From: Sepiola atlantica
Lineage: Eukaryota; Mollusca; Cephalopoda; Sepiida; Sepiolidae
DNA: 64,000 nucleotides
Reading direction: 5' to 3'
Assembly (NCBI GenBank): GCA_963556195.1
Contig: CAUVYP010000590.1
Span: 151,001-215,000, forward strand
Position numbers and translations under genes: made by a program. Of this stretch, positions 37,597 through 50,271 are shown one piece after another (positions within the stretch are counted from its first letter, which is position 1; every line of letters starts with the position of its first letter). The notes below the pieces were generated by a model that was not told where the DNA came from, did no database searches, and saw nothing but the letters and a program-made list of their open reading frames with translations.

Positions 37597-39083
37597 AAAT
37601 TTTGTAGATGTTTTGCGTATTCAGTTTGTATCGACATATCTCCGGTAGTACAAGAGCTGCACTTCTGAAACTTGTTACTTCAGTAGAAAATGTGTCTCCG
37701 CGACTGTCTGCAAAGTTTCGTGGCACAATTCGAATAAATGTGGAAGTTATAAACTAAAGCGATATCAACTTTAAAACGCGGTAAATTTTGTTGATGTTTT
37801 GCGTATTCAGTTTGTATCGACATATCTCCGGTAGTACAAGAGCTGCACTTCTGAAACTTGGTACTTCAGTAAAAAATGTGTCTCCGCGGCTGTCTACAAA
37901 GTTTCGTTTCACAATTCGAATAAATGTGCAAGTTATAAACAAAAGCGATATCAACTTCCAAACGCGCTAAATTTTGTTGATGTTTTGCGTATTCAGTTTG
38001 TATCGACATATCTCCGGTAGTACAAGAGCTGCACTTCTGAAACTTCGTACTTCAGTAGAAAATGTGTCTCCGCGACTGTCTACAAAGTTTCGTTTCACAA
38101 TACGACTAAATTTAGAAGTTATAAACAAAAGCGATATCAACTTTAAAACGCACTAAATTTTGTAGATGTTTTGCGTATTCAGTTTGTATCGACATATCTC
38201 CGGTAGTACAAGAGCTGCACTTCTGAGACTTGGTACTTCAGTAGAAAATGTGTCTATGCGACTGTCTGCAAAGTTTCGTTTCACAATTCGAATAAATGTG
38301 CAAGTTATAAACAAAAGCGATATCAACTTTAAAACGCGCTAAATTTTGTTGGGGTTTTGCGTATTCAGTTTGTATCGACATATCTCCGGTAGTACAAGAG
38401 CTGCACTTCTGAAACTTGGTACTTCAGTAGAAAATGTGTCCCCGCGATGGTTGCAAAGTTTCGTGGCACAATTCGAATAAATGTGGAAGTTATAAACAAA
38501 AGCGATATCAACTTTAAAACACGCTAAATTTTGTTGATGTTTTGCGTATTCAGTTTGTATCGACATATCTCCGGCAGTACAAGAGCTGCACTTCTGAAAC
38601 TTGGTACTTCAGTAGAAAATGCCTCTCCGCGATTGTCTGCAAAGTTTCTTGGCACAATTCGAATAATTCTAAAAGTTATAAACAAAAGCGCTATCAACTT
38701 TTAAACGCGCTCAATTTTGTAGATGTTTTGCGTATTCAGTTTGTATCGACATATCTCCGGTAGTACAAGAGCTGAACTTCTGAAACTTGGTACTTCAGTA
38801 GAAAATGTGTCTCCGCGACTGTCTGCAAAGTTTCGTTTCACAATTCGAATAAATGTGGAAGTTATAAACAAAAGCGATATCAACTTTAAAACGCGCTAAA
38901 TTTTGTTGGGGTTTTGCGTATTCAGTTTGTATCGACACATCTCCGGTAGTACAAGAGCTGCACATCTGAAACTTGGTACTTCAGTAGAAAATGCCTCTCC
39001 GCGACGGTCTGCAAAGTTTCGTGGCACAATTCGAATAAATGTGGAAGTTATAAACAAAAGCGCTATCAACTTTAAAACGCACT
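37597..39083. repeat. 8-monomer HOR, copy 1 (1487 bp)
   Basis: Marker order: AAACTAAAGCG with CGCGGTAA; TAAAAAATG with GGCTG; CTTCGTAC with CGACTAAATTTAG; CTGAGACTTGG; GTTGGGG with GTCCCCGCGATGG and AACACGCT; GGCAG with TTTCTTGGC and TCTAAAAG; then two more. The first six recur 1487 then 1488 bp later. A 1-bp deletion lies near 38451. Confidence 0.88.
38449..38453. other. 1-bp deletion
   Basis: GATGGTTGCAAAG replaces GATGGTCTGCAAAG. It is absent from the paired copy near 39939, so it arose after that duplication. Confidence 0.9.
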
Positions 39084-40571
39084 AAATTTTGTAGATGTTT
39101 TGCGTATTCAGTTTGTATCGACATATCTCCGGTAGTACAAGAGCTGCACTTCTGAAACTTGGTACTTCAGTAGAAAATGTGTCTCCGCGACTGTCTGCAA
39201 AGTTTCGTGGCACAATTCGAATAAATGTGGAAGTTATAAACTAAAGCGATATCAACTTTAAAACGCGGTAAATTTTGTTGATGTTTTGCGTATTCAGTTT
39301 GTATCGACATATCTCCGGTAGTACAAGAGCTGCACTTCTGAAACTTGGTACTTCAGTAAAAAATGTGTCTCCGCGGCTGTCTACAAAGTTTCGTTTCACA
39401 ATTCGAATAAATGTGCAAGTTATAAACAAAAGCGATATCAACTTTTAAACGCGCTAAATCTTGTTGATGTTTTGCGTATTCAGTTTGTATCGACATATCT
39501 CCGGTAGTACAAGAGCTGCACTTCTGAAACTTCGTACTTCAGTAGAAAATGTGTCTCCGCGACTGTCTACAAAGTTTCGTTTCACAATACGACTAAATTT
39601 AGAAGTTATAAACAAAAGCGATATCAACTTTAAAACGCACTAAATTTTGTAGATGTTTTGCGTATTCAGTTTGTATCGACATATCTCCGGTAGTACAAGA
39701 GCTGCACTTCTGAGACTTGGTACTTCAGTAGAAAATGTGACTCCGCGACTGTCTGCAAAGTTTCGTTTCACAATTCGAATAAATGTGCAAGTTATAAACA
39801 AAAGCGATATCAACTTTAAAACGCGCTAAATTTTGTTGGGGTTTTGCGTATTCAGTTTGTATCGACATATCTTCGGTAGTACAAGAGCTGAACTTCTGAA
39901 ACTTGGTACTTCAGTAGAAAATGTGTCCCCGCGATGGTCTGCAAAGTTTCGTGGCACAATTCGAATAAATGTAGAAGTTATAAACAAAAGCGATATCAAC
40001 TTTAAAACACGCTAAATTTTGTTGATGTTTTGCGTATTCAGTTTGTATCGACATATCTCCGGCAGTACAAGAGCTGCACTTCTGAAACTTGGTACTTCAC
40101 TAGAAAATGCCTCTCCGCGATGGTCTGCAAAGTTTCTTGGCACAATTCGAATAATTCTAAAAGTTATAAACAAAAGCGCTATCAACTTTTAAACGCGCTC
40201 AATTTTGTAGATGTTTTGCGTATTCTGTTTGTATCGACATATCTCCGGTAGTACAAGAGCTGCACTTCTGAAACTTGGTACTTCAGTAGAAAATGCCTCT
40301 CCGCGATGGTCTACAAAGTTTCGTGGCACAATTCGAATAAATATGGAAGTTATAAACAAAAGCGATATCAACTTTGAAACGCGCTAAATTTTGTTGATGT
40401 TTTGCGTATTCAGTTTGTATCGACATATCTCCGGTAGTACAAGAGCTGCACTTCTGACACTTCGTACTTCAGTAGAACATGTGTCTCCGCGACTGTCTAC
40501 AAAGTTTCGTATCACAATACGAATAAATTTGGAAGTTATAAACAAAAGCGATATCAACTTTAAAACGCACT
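39084..40571. repeat. 8-monomer HOR, copy 2 (1488 bp)
   Basis: This is the tandem counterpart of 37597-39083. The first six monomers match. The last two diverge (GATGGTCTACAAAG at about 40304; CTGACACTTCG with GAACATG at about 40455). Confidence 0.86.
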
Positions 40572-40757
40572 AAATTTTGTAGATGTTTTGCGTATTCAGT
40601 TTGTATCGACATATCTCCGGTAGTAAAAGAGCTGAACTTCTGAAACTTGGTACTTCAGTAGAAAATGTGTCTCCGCGACTGTCTGCCAAGTTTCGTTTCA
40701 CAATTCGAATAAATGTGCAAGTTATAAACAAAAGCGATATCAACTTTAAAACGCGCT

Positions 40758-41501
40758 AAATTTTGTTGGGGTTTTGCGTATTCAGTTTGTATCGACACAT
40801 CTCCGGTAGTACAAGAGCTGCACATCTGAAACTTGGTACTTCAGTAGAAAATGCCTCTCCGCGACGGTCTGCAAAGTTTCGTGGCACAATTCGAATAAAT
40901 GTGGAAGTTATAAACAAAAGCGCTATCAACTTTAAAACGCACTAAATTTTGTAGATGTTTTGCGTATTCAGTTTGTATCGACATATCTCCGGTAGTACAA
41001 GAGCTGCACTTCTGAAACTTGGTACTTCAGTAGAAAATGTGTCTCCGCGACTGTCTGCAAAGTTTCGTGGCACAATTCGAATAAATGTGGAAGTTATAAA
41101 CAAAAGCGATATCAACTTTAAAACGCGGTAAATTTTGTTGATGTTTTTCGTATTCAGTTTGTATCGACATATCTCCGGTAGTACAAGAGCTGCACTTCTG
41201 AAACTTGGTACTTCAGTAGAAAATGTGTCTCCGCGGCTGTCTACAAGGTTTCGTTTCACAATTCGAATAAATGTGCAAGTTATAAACAAAAGCGATATCA
41301 ACTTTTAAACGCGCTAAATTTTGTTGATGTTTTGCGTATTCAGTTTGTATCGACATATCTCCGGTAGTACAAGAGCTGCACTTCTGAAACTTCGTACTTC
41401 AGTAGAAAATGTGTCTCCGCGACTGTCTACAAAGTTTCGTTTCACAATACGACTAAAATTGGAAGTTATAAACAAAAGCGATATCAACTTTAAAACGCAC
41501 T
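40758..41501. repeat. 4-monomer HOR (744 bp), copy 1
   Basis: The monomers are GTTGGGG/ACACATC with CACATCTG; TGGC ending CGCGGTAA; GGCTG; and CTTCGTAC/CGACTAAA. The order recurs at 41502-42245. Confidence 0.88.
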
Positions 41502-41687
41502 AAATTTTGTAGATGTTTTGCGTATTCAGTTTGTATCGACACATCTCCGGTAGTACAAGAGCTGCACATCTGAAACTTGGTACTTCAGTAGAAAATGCCT
41601 CTCCGCGACGGTCTGCAAAGTTTCGTGGCACAATTCGAATAAATGTGGAAGTTATAAACAAAAGCGCTATTAACTTTAAAACGCACT
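41502..41687. repeat. Hybrid monomer at the 744-bp duplication junction
   Basis: It begins GTAGATG like the monomer at 42246. It then carries ACACATC, CACATCTG and GACGG like the monomer at 40758. The switch lies between monomer positions 10 and 41. Confidence 0.85.
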
Positions 41688-42245
41688 AAATTTTGTAGAT
41701 GTTTTGCGTATTCAGTTTGTATCGACATATCTCCGGTAGTACAAGAGCTGCACTTCTGAAACTTGGTACTTCAGTAGAAAATGTGTCTCCGCGACTGTCT
41801 GCAAAGTTTCGTGGCACAATTCGAATAAATGTGGAAGTTATAAACAAAAGCGATATCAACTTTAAAACGCGGTAAATTTTGTTGATGTTTTGCGTATTCA
41901 GTTTGTATCGACATATCTCCGGTAGTACAAGAGCTGCACTTCTGAAACTTGGTACTTCAGTAGAAAATGTGTCTCCGCGACTGTCTGCAAAGTTTTGTTT
42001 CGCAATTCGAATAAATGTGCAAGTTATAAACAAAAGCGATATCAACTTTTAAACGCGCTAAATTTTGTTGATGTTTTGCGTATTCAGTTTGTATCGACAT
42101 ATCTCCGGTAGTACAAGAGCTGCACTTCTGAAACTTCGTACTTCAGTAGAAAATGTGTCTCCGCGACTGTCTACAAAGTTTCGTTTCACAATACGACTAA
42201 ATTTGGAAGTTATAAACAAAAGCGATATCAACTTTAAAACGCACT
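41502..42245. repeat. 4-monomer HOR (744 bp), copy 2
   Basis: This is a tandem copy of 40758-41501. Its third monomer differs in type (GACTGTCTGC with TTTTGTTTCGC in place of GGCTGTCTAC). Confidence 0.86.
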
Positions 42246-44662
42246 AAATTTTGTAGATGTTTTGCGTATTCAGTTTGTATCGACATATCTCCGGTAGTAC
42301 AAGAGCTGCACTTCTGAGACTTGGTACTTCAGTATAAAATGTGTCTCCGCGACTGTCTGCAAAGTTTCGTTTCACAATTCGAATAAATGTGCAAGTTATA
42401 AACAAAAGCGATATCAACTTTAAAACGCGCTAAATTTTGTTGGGGTTTTGCGTATTCAGTTTGTATCGACATATCTCCGGTAGTACAAGAGCTGAACTTC
42501 TGAAACTTGGTACTGCAGTAGAAAATGTGTCCCCGCGATGGTCTGCAAAGTTTCGTGGCACAATTCGAATAAATGTGGAAGTTATAAACAAAAGCGATAT
42601 CAACTTTAAAACACGCTAAATTTTGTTGATGTTTTGCGTATTCAGTTTGTATCGACATATCTCCGGCAGTACAAGAGCTGCACTTCTGAAACTTGGTACC
42701 TCAGTAGAAAATGCCTCCCCGCGATGGTCTGCAAAGTTTCTTGGCACTATTCGAATAATTCTAAAAGTTATAAACAAAAGCGCTATCAACTTTTAAACGC
42801 GCTCAATTTTGTAGATGTTTTGCGTATTCAGTTTGTATCGACATATCTCCGGTAGTACAAGAGCTGCACTTCTGAAACTTGGTACTTCAGTAGAAAATGC
42901 CTCTCCGCGATGGTCTACAAAGTTTCGTGGCACAATTCGAATAAATGTGGAAGTTATAAACAAAAGCGATATCAACTTTAAAACGCGCTAAATTTTGTTG
43001 ATGTTTTGCGTATTCAGTTTGTATCGACATATCTCCGGTAGTACAAGAGCTGCACTTCTGAAACTTCGTACTTCAGTAGAAAATGTGTCTCCGCGACTGT
43101 CTACAAAGTTTCGTTTCACAATACGACTAAATTTGGAAGTTATAAACAAAAGCGATATCAACTTTAAAACGCACTAAATTTTGTAGATGTTTTGCGTATT
43201 CAGTTTGTATCGACATATCTCCGGTAGTACAAGAGCTGCACTTCTGAAACTTGGTACTTCAGTAGAAAATGTGTCTCCGCGACTGTCTACAAAGTTTCGT
43301 TTCACAATTCGAATAAATGTGGAAGTTATAAACAAATACGATATCAACTTTAAAACGCACTAAATTTTGTAGATGTTTTGCGTATTCAGTTTGTATCGAC
43401 ACATCTCCGGTAGTACAAGAGCTGCACTTCTGAAACTTGGTACTTCAGTAGAAAATGTGTCTCCGCGACTGTCTACAAAGTTTCGTTTCACAATACGAAT
43501 AAATTTGGAAGTTATAAACAAAAGCGATATCAACTTTTAAACGCGCTTAATTTTGTTGATGTTTTGCGTATTCAGTTTGTATAGACATATCTCCGGCAGT
43601 AAAAGAGCTGAACTTCTGAAACTTGGTACTTCAGTAGAAAATGTGTCTCCGCGACTGTCTGCAAAGTTTCGTTTCACAATTCGAATAAATGTGTAGGTTA
43701 TAAACAAAAGCGATATCAACTTTAAAACGCGCTAAATTTTGTTGGTGTTTTGCGTATTCAGTTTGTATCGAACATCTCCGGTAGTACAAGAGCTGCACAT
43801 CTGAAACTTGGTACTTCCGTAGACAATGCCTCTCCGCGACGGTCTGCAAAGTTTCGTGGCACAATTCGAATAAATGTGGAAGTTATAAACAAAAGCGCTA
43901 TCAACTTTAAAACGCACTAAATTTTGTAGATGTTTTGCGTATTCAGTTTGTATAGACATATCTCCGGTAGTACAAGAGCTGCACTTCTGAAACTTGGTAC
44001 TTCAGTAGAAAATGTGTCTCCGCGACTGTCTGCAAAGTTTCGTGGCACAATTCGAATAAATGTGGAAGTTATAAACAAAAGCGATATCAACTTTAAAACG
44101 CGCTAAATTTTGTTGATGTTTTGCGTATTCAGTTTGTATCGACATATCTCCGGTAGTACAAGAGCTGCACTTCTGAAACTTGGTACTTCAGTAGAAAATG
44201 TGTCTCCGCGACTGTCTAAAAAGTTACGTTTCACAATTCGAATAAATGTGCAAGTTATAAACAAAAGCGATATCACCTTTTAAACGCGCTAAATTTTGTT
44301 GATGTTTTGCGTATTCAGTTTGTATCGACATATCTCCGGTAGTACAAGAGCTGCACTTCTGAAACTTCGTACTTCAGTAGAAAATGTGTCTCCGCGACTG
44401 TCTACAAAGTTTCGTTTCACAATACGGATAAATTTGGAAGTTATAAACAAAAGCGATATCAACTTTAAAACGCACTAAATTTTGTAGATGTTTTGCGTAT
44501 TCAGTTTGTATCGACATATCTCCGGTAGTACAAGAGCTGCACTTCTGAAACTTGGTACTTCAGTAAAAAATGTGTCTCCGCGACTGTCTGCAAAGTTTCG
44601 TTTCACAATTCGAATAAATGTGCAAGTTATAAACAAAAGCGATATCAACTTTAAAACGCGCT
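42246..44662. repeat. Decayed continuation of the 37-42 kb HOR types
   Basis: Thirteen monomers. CTGAGACTTGG, GTCCCCGCGATGG/AACACGCT and TTTCTTGGC appear once more in the same order (42246-42803), 14 monomers after 39642. The rest mixes types and carries more private changes than its neighbours (GTGTAGGTTAT, GTAGACAATG, TCTAAAAAGTTACG), plus a 1-bp deletion near 43770. Confidence 0.82.
43768..43774. other. 1-bp deletion
   Basis: TATCGAACATCTCC replaces TATCGACACATCTCC. The register shifts by -1. Confidence 0.9.
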
Positions 44663-45778
44663 AAATTTTCTTGGGGTTTTGCGTATTCAGTTTGTATCGA
44701 CATATCTCCGGTAGTACAAGAGCTGCACTTCTGAAACTTGGTACTTCAGTAGAAAATGCCTCCCCGCGATGGTCTGCAAAGTTTCGTGGCACAATTCGAA
44801 TAAATGTGGAAGTTATAAACAAAAGCGATATCAACTTTAAAACACGCTAAATTTTGTTGATGTTTTGCGTATTCAGTTTGTATCGACATATCTCCGGCAG
44901 TACAAGAGCTGCACTTCTGAAACTTGGTACTTCAGTAGAAAATGCCTCTCCGCGATGGTCTGCAAAGTTTCGTGGCACAATTCGAATAATTCTAAAAGTT
45001 ATAAACAAAAGCGCTATCAACTTTTAAACGCGCTCAATTTTGTAGATGTTTTGCGTATTCAGTTTGTATCGACATATCTCCGGTAGTACAAGAGCTGCAC
45101 TTCTGAAACTTGGTACTTCAGTAGAAAATGTGTCTCCGCGACTGTCTACAAAGTTTCCTTTCACAATTCGAATAAATGTGCAAGTTATAAACAAAAGCGA
45201 TATCAACTTTAAAACGCACTAAATTTTGTAGATGTTTTGCGTATTCAGTTTGTATCGAAACATCTCTGGTAGTACAAGAGCTGCACTTCTGAAACTTGGT
45301 ACTTCAGTAGAATATGCCTACCCGCGACGGTCTGCAAAGTTTCGTAGCACAATTCGAATAAATGTGGAAGTTATAAACAAAAGCGCTATCAACTTTAAAA
45401 CGCGCTAAATTTTGTTGATGTTTTGCGTATTCAGTTTGTATCGACATATCTCCGGCAGTACAAGAGCTGTACTTCTGAAACTTGGTACTTCAGTAGAAAA
45501 TGTGTCTCCGCGACTGTCTACAAAGTTCTGTTTCACAATACGACTAAATTTGGAAGTTATAAACAAAAGCGATATCAACTTTAAAACGCACTAAATTTTG
45601 TAGATGTTTTGCGTATTACGTTTGTATCGACATATCTCCGGTAGTACAAGAGCTGCACTTCTGAAACTTGGTACTTCAGTAGAAAATGTGTCTCCGCGAC
45701 TGTCTGCAAAGTTTCGTTTCACAATTCGAATAAATGTGCAAGTTATAATCAAAAGCGATATCAACTTTAAAACGCGCT
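44663..45778. repeat. 6-monomer HOR (1116 bp), copy 1
   Basis: The six members are: GTTGGGG-like with GCCTCCCCGCGATGG and AACACGCT; GGCAG with GATGG/TCTAAAAG ending GCTCAA; TTTCCTTTCAC; CGAAACATC with GCCTACCCGCGACGG; GGCAG/CTGTAC with AAGTTCTGTTTC and CGACTAAA; GTATTACGTTTG. Every monomer of the unit is distinguishable. Confidence 0.9.
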
Positions 45779-47080
45779 AAATTTTGTTGGGGTTTTGCGT
45801 ATTCAGTTTGTATCGACATATCTCCGGAAGTACAAGAGCTCCACTTCTGAAACTTGGTACTTCAGTAGAAAATGCCTCCCCGCGATGGTCTGCAAAGTTT
45901 CGTGGCACAATTCGAATAAATGTGCAAGTTATAAACAAAAGCGATATCAACTTTAAAACACGCTAAATTTTGTTGATGTTTTGCGTATTCAGTTTGTATC
46001 GACATATCTCCGGCAGTACAAGAGCTGCACTTCTGAAACTTGGTACTTCAGTAGAAAATGCCTCTCTGCGATGGTCTGCAAAGTTTCGTGGCACAATTCG
46101 AATAATTCTAAAAGTTATAAACAAAAGCGCTATCAACTTTTAAACGCGCTCAATTTTGTAGATGTTTTGCGTATTCAGTTTGTATCGACATATCTCCGGT
46201 AGTACAAGAGCTGCACTTCTGAAACTTGGTACTTCAGTAGAAAATGTGTCTCCGCGACTGTCTACAAAGTTTCCTTTCACAATTCGAATAAATGTGCAAG
46301 TTATAAACAAAAGCGATATCAACTTTAAAACGCACTAAATTTTGTAGATGTTTTGCGTATTCAGTTTGTATCGAAACATCTCCGGTAGTACAAGAGCTGC
46401 ACTTCTGAAACTTGGTACTTCAGTAGAAAATTCCTACCCGCGACGGTCTGCAAAGTTTCGTGGCACAATTCGAATAAATGTGGAAGTTATAAACAAAAGC
46501 GCTATCAACTTTAAAACGCACTAAATTTTGTAGATGTTTTGCGTATTCAGTTTGTATAGACATATCTCCAGTAGTACAAGAGCTGCACTTCTGAAACTTG
46601 GTACTTCAGTAGAAAATGTGTCTCCGCGGCTGTCTACAAAGTTTCGTTTCACAATTCGAATAAATGTGCAAGTTATAAACAAAAGCGATATCAACTTTTA
46701 AACGCGCTAAATTTTGTTGATGTTTTGCGTATTCAGTTTGTATCGACATATCTCCGGTAGTACAAGAGCTGCACTTCTGAATCTTGGTACTTCAGTAGAA
46801 AATGTGTCTCCGCGACTGTCTACAAAGTTTCGTTTCACAATACGACTAAATTTGGAAGTTATAAACAAAAGTGATATCAACTTTAAAACGCACTAAATTT
46901 TGTAGATGTTTTGCGTATTCAGTTTGTATCGACATATCTCCGGTAGTACAAGAGCTGCACTTCTGAAACTTGGTACTTCAGTAGAAAATGTGTCTCCGCG
47001 ACTGTCTGCAAAGTTTCGTTTCACAATTCGAATAAATGTGCAAGTTATAAACAAAAGCGATATCAACTTTAAAACGCGCT
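45779..47080. repeat. 6-monomer HOR plus one extra monomer (1302 bp), copy 2
   Basis: It has the same order as copy 1 with an added GGCTGTCTAC monomer at 46523-46708 (GTATAGACATATC, CTCCAGTAG). The next two lack the CTGTAC/AAGTTCTG and GTATTACG marks, so the right half came from a different source than in the other copies. Confidence 0.87.
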
Positions 47081-48196
47081 AAATTTTGTTGGGGTTTTGC
47101 GTATTCAGTTTGTATCGACATATCTCCGGTAGTACAAGAGCTGAACTTCTGAAACTTGGTACTTCAGTAGAAAATGCCTCCCCGCGATGGTCTGCAAAGT
47201 TTCGTGGCACAATTCGAATAAATGTGGAAGTTATAAACAAAAGCGATATCAACTTTAAAACACGCTAAATTTTGTTGATGTTTTGCGTATTCAGTTTGTA
47301 TCGACATATCTCCGGTAGTACAAGAGCTGCACTTCTGAAACTTGGTACTTCAGTAGAAAATGCCTCTACGCGATGGTCTGCAAAGTTTCGTGGCACAATT
47401 CGAATAATTCTTAAAGTTATAAACAAAAGCGCTATCAACTTTTAAACGCGCTCAATTTTGTAGATGTTTTGCGTATTCAGTTTGTATCGACATATCTCCG
47501 GTAGTACAAGAGCTGCACTTCTGAAACTTGGTACTTCAGTAGAAAATGTGTCTCCGCGACTGTCTACAAAGTTTCCTTTCACAATTCGAATAAATGTGCA
47601 AGTTATAAACAAAAGCGATATCAACTTTAAAACGCACTAAATTTTGTAGATGTTTTGCGTATTCAGTTTGTATCGAAACATCTCCGGTAGTACAAGAGCT
47701 GCACTTCTGAAACTTGGTACTTCATTAGAAAATGCCTACCCGCGACGGTCTGCAAAGTTTCGTAGCACAATTCGAATAAATGTGGAAGTTATAAACAAAA
47801 GCGCTATCAACTTTAAAACGTGCTAAATTTTGTTGATGTTTTGCGTATTCAGTTTGTATCGACATATCTCCGGCAGTACAAGAGCTGTACTTCTGAAACT
47901 TGGTACTTCAGTAGAAAATGTGTCTCCGCGACTGTCTACAAAGTTCTGTTTCACAATACGACTAAATTTGGAAGTTATAAACAAAAGCGATATCAACTTT
48001 AAAACGCACTAAATTTTGTAGATGTTTTGCGTATTACGTTTGTATCGACATATCTCCGGTAGTACAAGAGCTGCACTTCTGAAACTTGGTACTTCAGTAG
48101 AAAATGTGTCTCCGCGACTGTCTGCAAAGTTTCGTTTCACAATTCGAATAAATGTGCAAGTTATAAACAAAAGCGATATCAACTTTAAAACGCGCT
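47081..48196. repeat. 6-monomer HOR (1116 bp), copy 3
   Basis: This is a regular copy. Private marks are GCCTCTACGCGATGG (about 47363), CTTCATTAG (about 47721) and ACGTGCTAAA (about 47818). Confidence 0.9.
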
Positions 48197-49312
48197 AAAT
48201 TTTGTTGGGGTTTTGCGTATTCAGTTTGTATCGACATATCTCCGGTAGTACAAGAGCTGAACTTCTGAAACTTGGTACTTCAGTAGAAAATGCCTCCCCG
48301 CGATGGTCTGCAAAGTTTCGTGGCACAATTCGAATAAATGTGGAAGTTATAAACAAAAGCGATATCAACTTTAAAACACGCTAAATTTTGTTGATGTTTT
48401 GCGTATTCAGTTTGTATCGACATATCTCCGGCAGTACAAGAGCTGCACTTCTGAAACTTGGTACTTCAGTAGAAAATGCCTCTCCGCGAGTGTCTGCAAA
48501 GTTTCGTGGCACAATTTGAATAATTCTAAAAGTTATAAACAAAAGCGCTATCAACTTTTAAACGCGCTCAATTTTGTAGATGTTTTGCGTATTCAGTTTG
48601 TATCGACATATCTCCGGTAGTACAAGAGCTGCACTTCTGAAACTTGGTACTTCAGTAGAAAATGTGTCTCCGCGACTGTCTACAACGTTTCGTTTCACAA
48701 TTCGAATAAATGTGCAAGTTATAAACAAAAGCGATATCAACTTTAAAACGCACTAAATTTTGTAGATGTTTTGCGTATTCAGTTTGTATCGAAACATCTC
48801 CGGTAGTACAAGAGCTGCACTTCTGAAACTTGGTACTTCAGTAGAATATGCCTACCCGCGACGGTCTGCAAAGTTTCGTAGCACAATTCGAATAAATGTG
48901 GAAGTTATAAACAAAAGCGCTATCAACTTTAAAACGCGCTAAATTTTGTTGATGTTTTGCGTATTCAGTTTGTATCGACATATCTCCGGCAGTACAAGAG
49001 CTGTACTTCTGAAACTTGGTACTTCAGTAGAAAATATGTCTCCGCGACTGTCTACAAAGTTCTGTTTCACAATACGACTAAATTTGGAAGTTATAAACAA
49101 AAGCGATATCAACTTTAAAACGCACTAAATTTTGTAGATGTTTTGCGTATTACGTTTGTATCGACATATCTCCGGTAGTACAAGAGCTGCACTTCTGAAA
49201 CTTGGTACTTCAGTAGAAAATGTGTCTCCGCGACTGTCTGCAAAGTTTCGTTTCCCAATTCGAATAAATGTGCAAGTTATAAACAAAAGCGATATCAACT
49301 TTAAAACGCGCT
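48197..49312. repeat. 6-monomer HOR (1116 bp), copy 4
   Basis: This is a regular copy. Private marks are GCGAGTGTCTGC (about 48486), ACAACGTTTCG (about 48683), AATATGTCTCC (about 49034) and TTTCCCAATTCG (about 49249). Confidence 0.9.
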
Positions 49313-50240
49313 AAATTTTGTTGGGGTTTTGCGTATTCAGTTTGTATCGACATATCTCTGGTAGTACTAGAGCTGAACTTCTGAAACTTGGTACTTCAGT
49401 AGAAAATGCCTCCCCGCGATGGTCTGCAAAGTTTCGTGGCACAATTCGAATAAATGTGGAAGTTATAAACAAAAGCGATATCAACTTTAAAACACGCTAA
49501 ATTTTGTTGATGTTTTGCATATTCAGTTTGTATCGACATATCTCCGGTAGTACAAGAGCTGCACTTCTGAAACTTTGTACTTCAGTAGAAAATGCCTCTC
49601 TGCGATGGTCTGCAAAGTTTCGTGGCACAATTCGAATAATTCTAAAAGTTATAAACAAAAGCGCTATCAACTTTTAAACGCGCTCAATTTTGTAGATGTT
49701 TTGCGTATTCAGTTTGTATCGACATATCTCCGGTAGTACTAGAGCTGCACTTCTTAAACTGGGACTTCAGTAGAAAATGTGTCTCCGCGGCTGTCTACAA
49801 AGTTTCGTTTCACAATTCGAATAAATGTGCAAGTTATAAACAAAAGCGATATCAACTTTTAAACGCGCTAAATTTTGTAGATGTTTTGCGTATTCAGTTT
49901 GTATCGACATATCTCCGGCAGTACAAGAGCTGCACTTCTGAAACTTGGTACTTCAGTAGAAAATGTGTCTCCGCGACTGTCTACAAAGTTTCGTGGCACA
50001 ATTCGAATAAATGTGGAAGTTATAAACAAAAGCGCTATCAACTTTAAAACGCACTAAATTTTATAGATGTTTTTCGTATTCAGTTTGTATCGACATATCT
50101 CCGGTAGTACAAGAGCTGAACTTCTGAAACTTGGTACTTCAGTAGAAAATGCCTCTCCGCGACGGTCTGCAAAGTTTCGTGGCACAATTCGAATAAATGT
50201 GGAAGTTATAAACAAAAGCGCTATCAACTTTAAAACGCAC
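49313..50240. repeat. 6-monomer HOR, decayed last copy
   Basis: The first two members are recognisable (GCCTCCCCGCGATGG/AACACGCT, then GATGG/TCTAAAAG). The third is a different type with a 1-bp deletion near 49760, and two further monomers lead into the next domain (TTATAGATGTTTTTCG at about 50070). Confidence 0.84.
49756..49765. other. 1-bp deletion with adjacent substitutions
   Basis: CTTAAACTGGGACTTCAG replaces CTGAAACTTGGTACTTCAG. The register shifts by -1. Confidence 0.88.
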
Positions 50241-50260
50241 TAAATTTTGTAGATGTTTTG

Positions 50261-50271
50261 CCTAATCTAGT
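50261..50271. other. GCCTAATCTAG variant with 1-bp insertion, site 1
   Basis: GCCTAATCTAG replaces GCGTATTCAG at monomer positions 19-28: two substitutions and one inserted base within a few positions. The same complex change is found at six sites, all in the last 14 kb. Confidence 0.92.
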
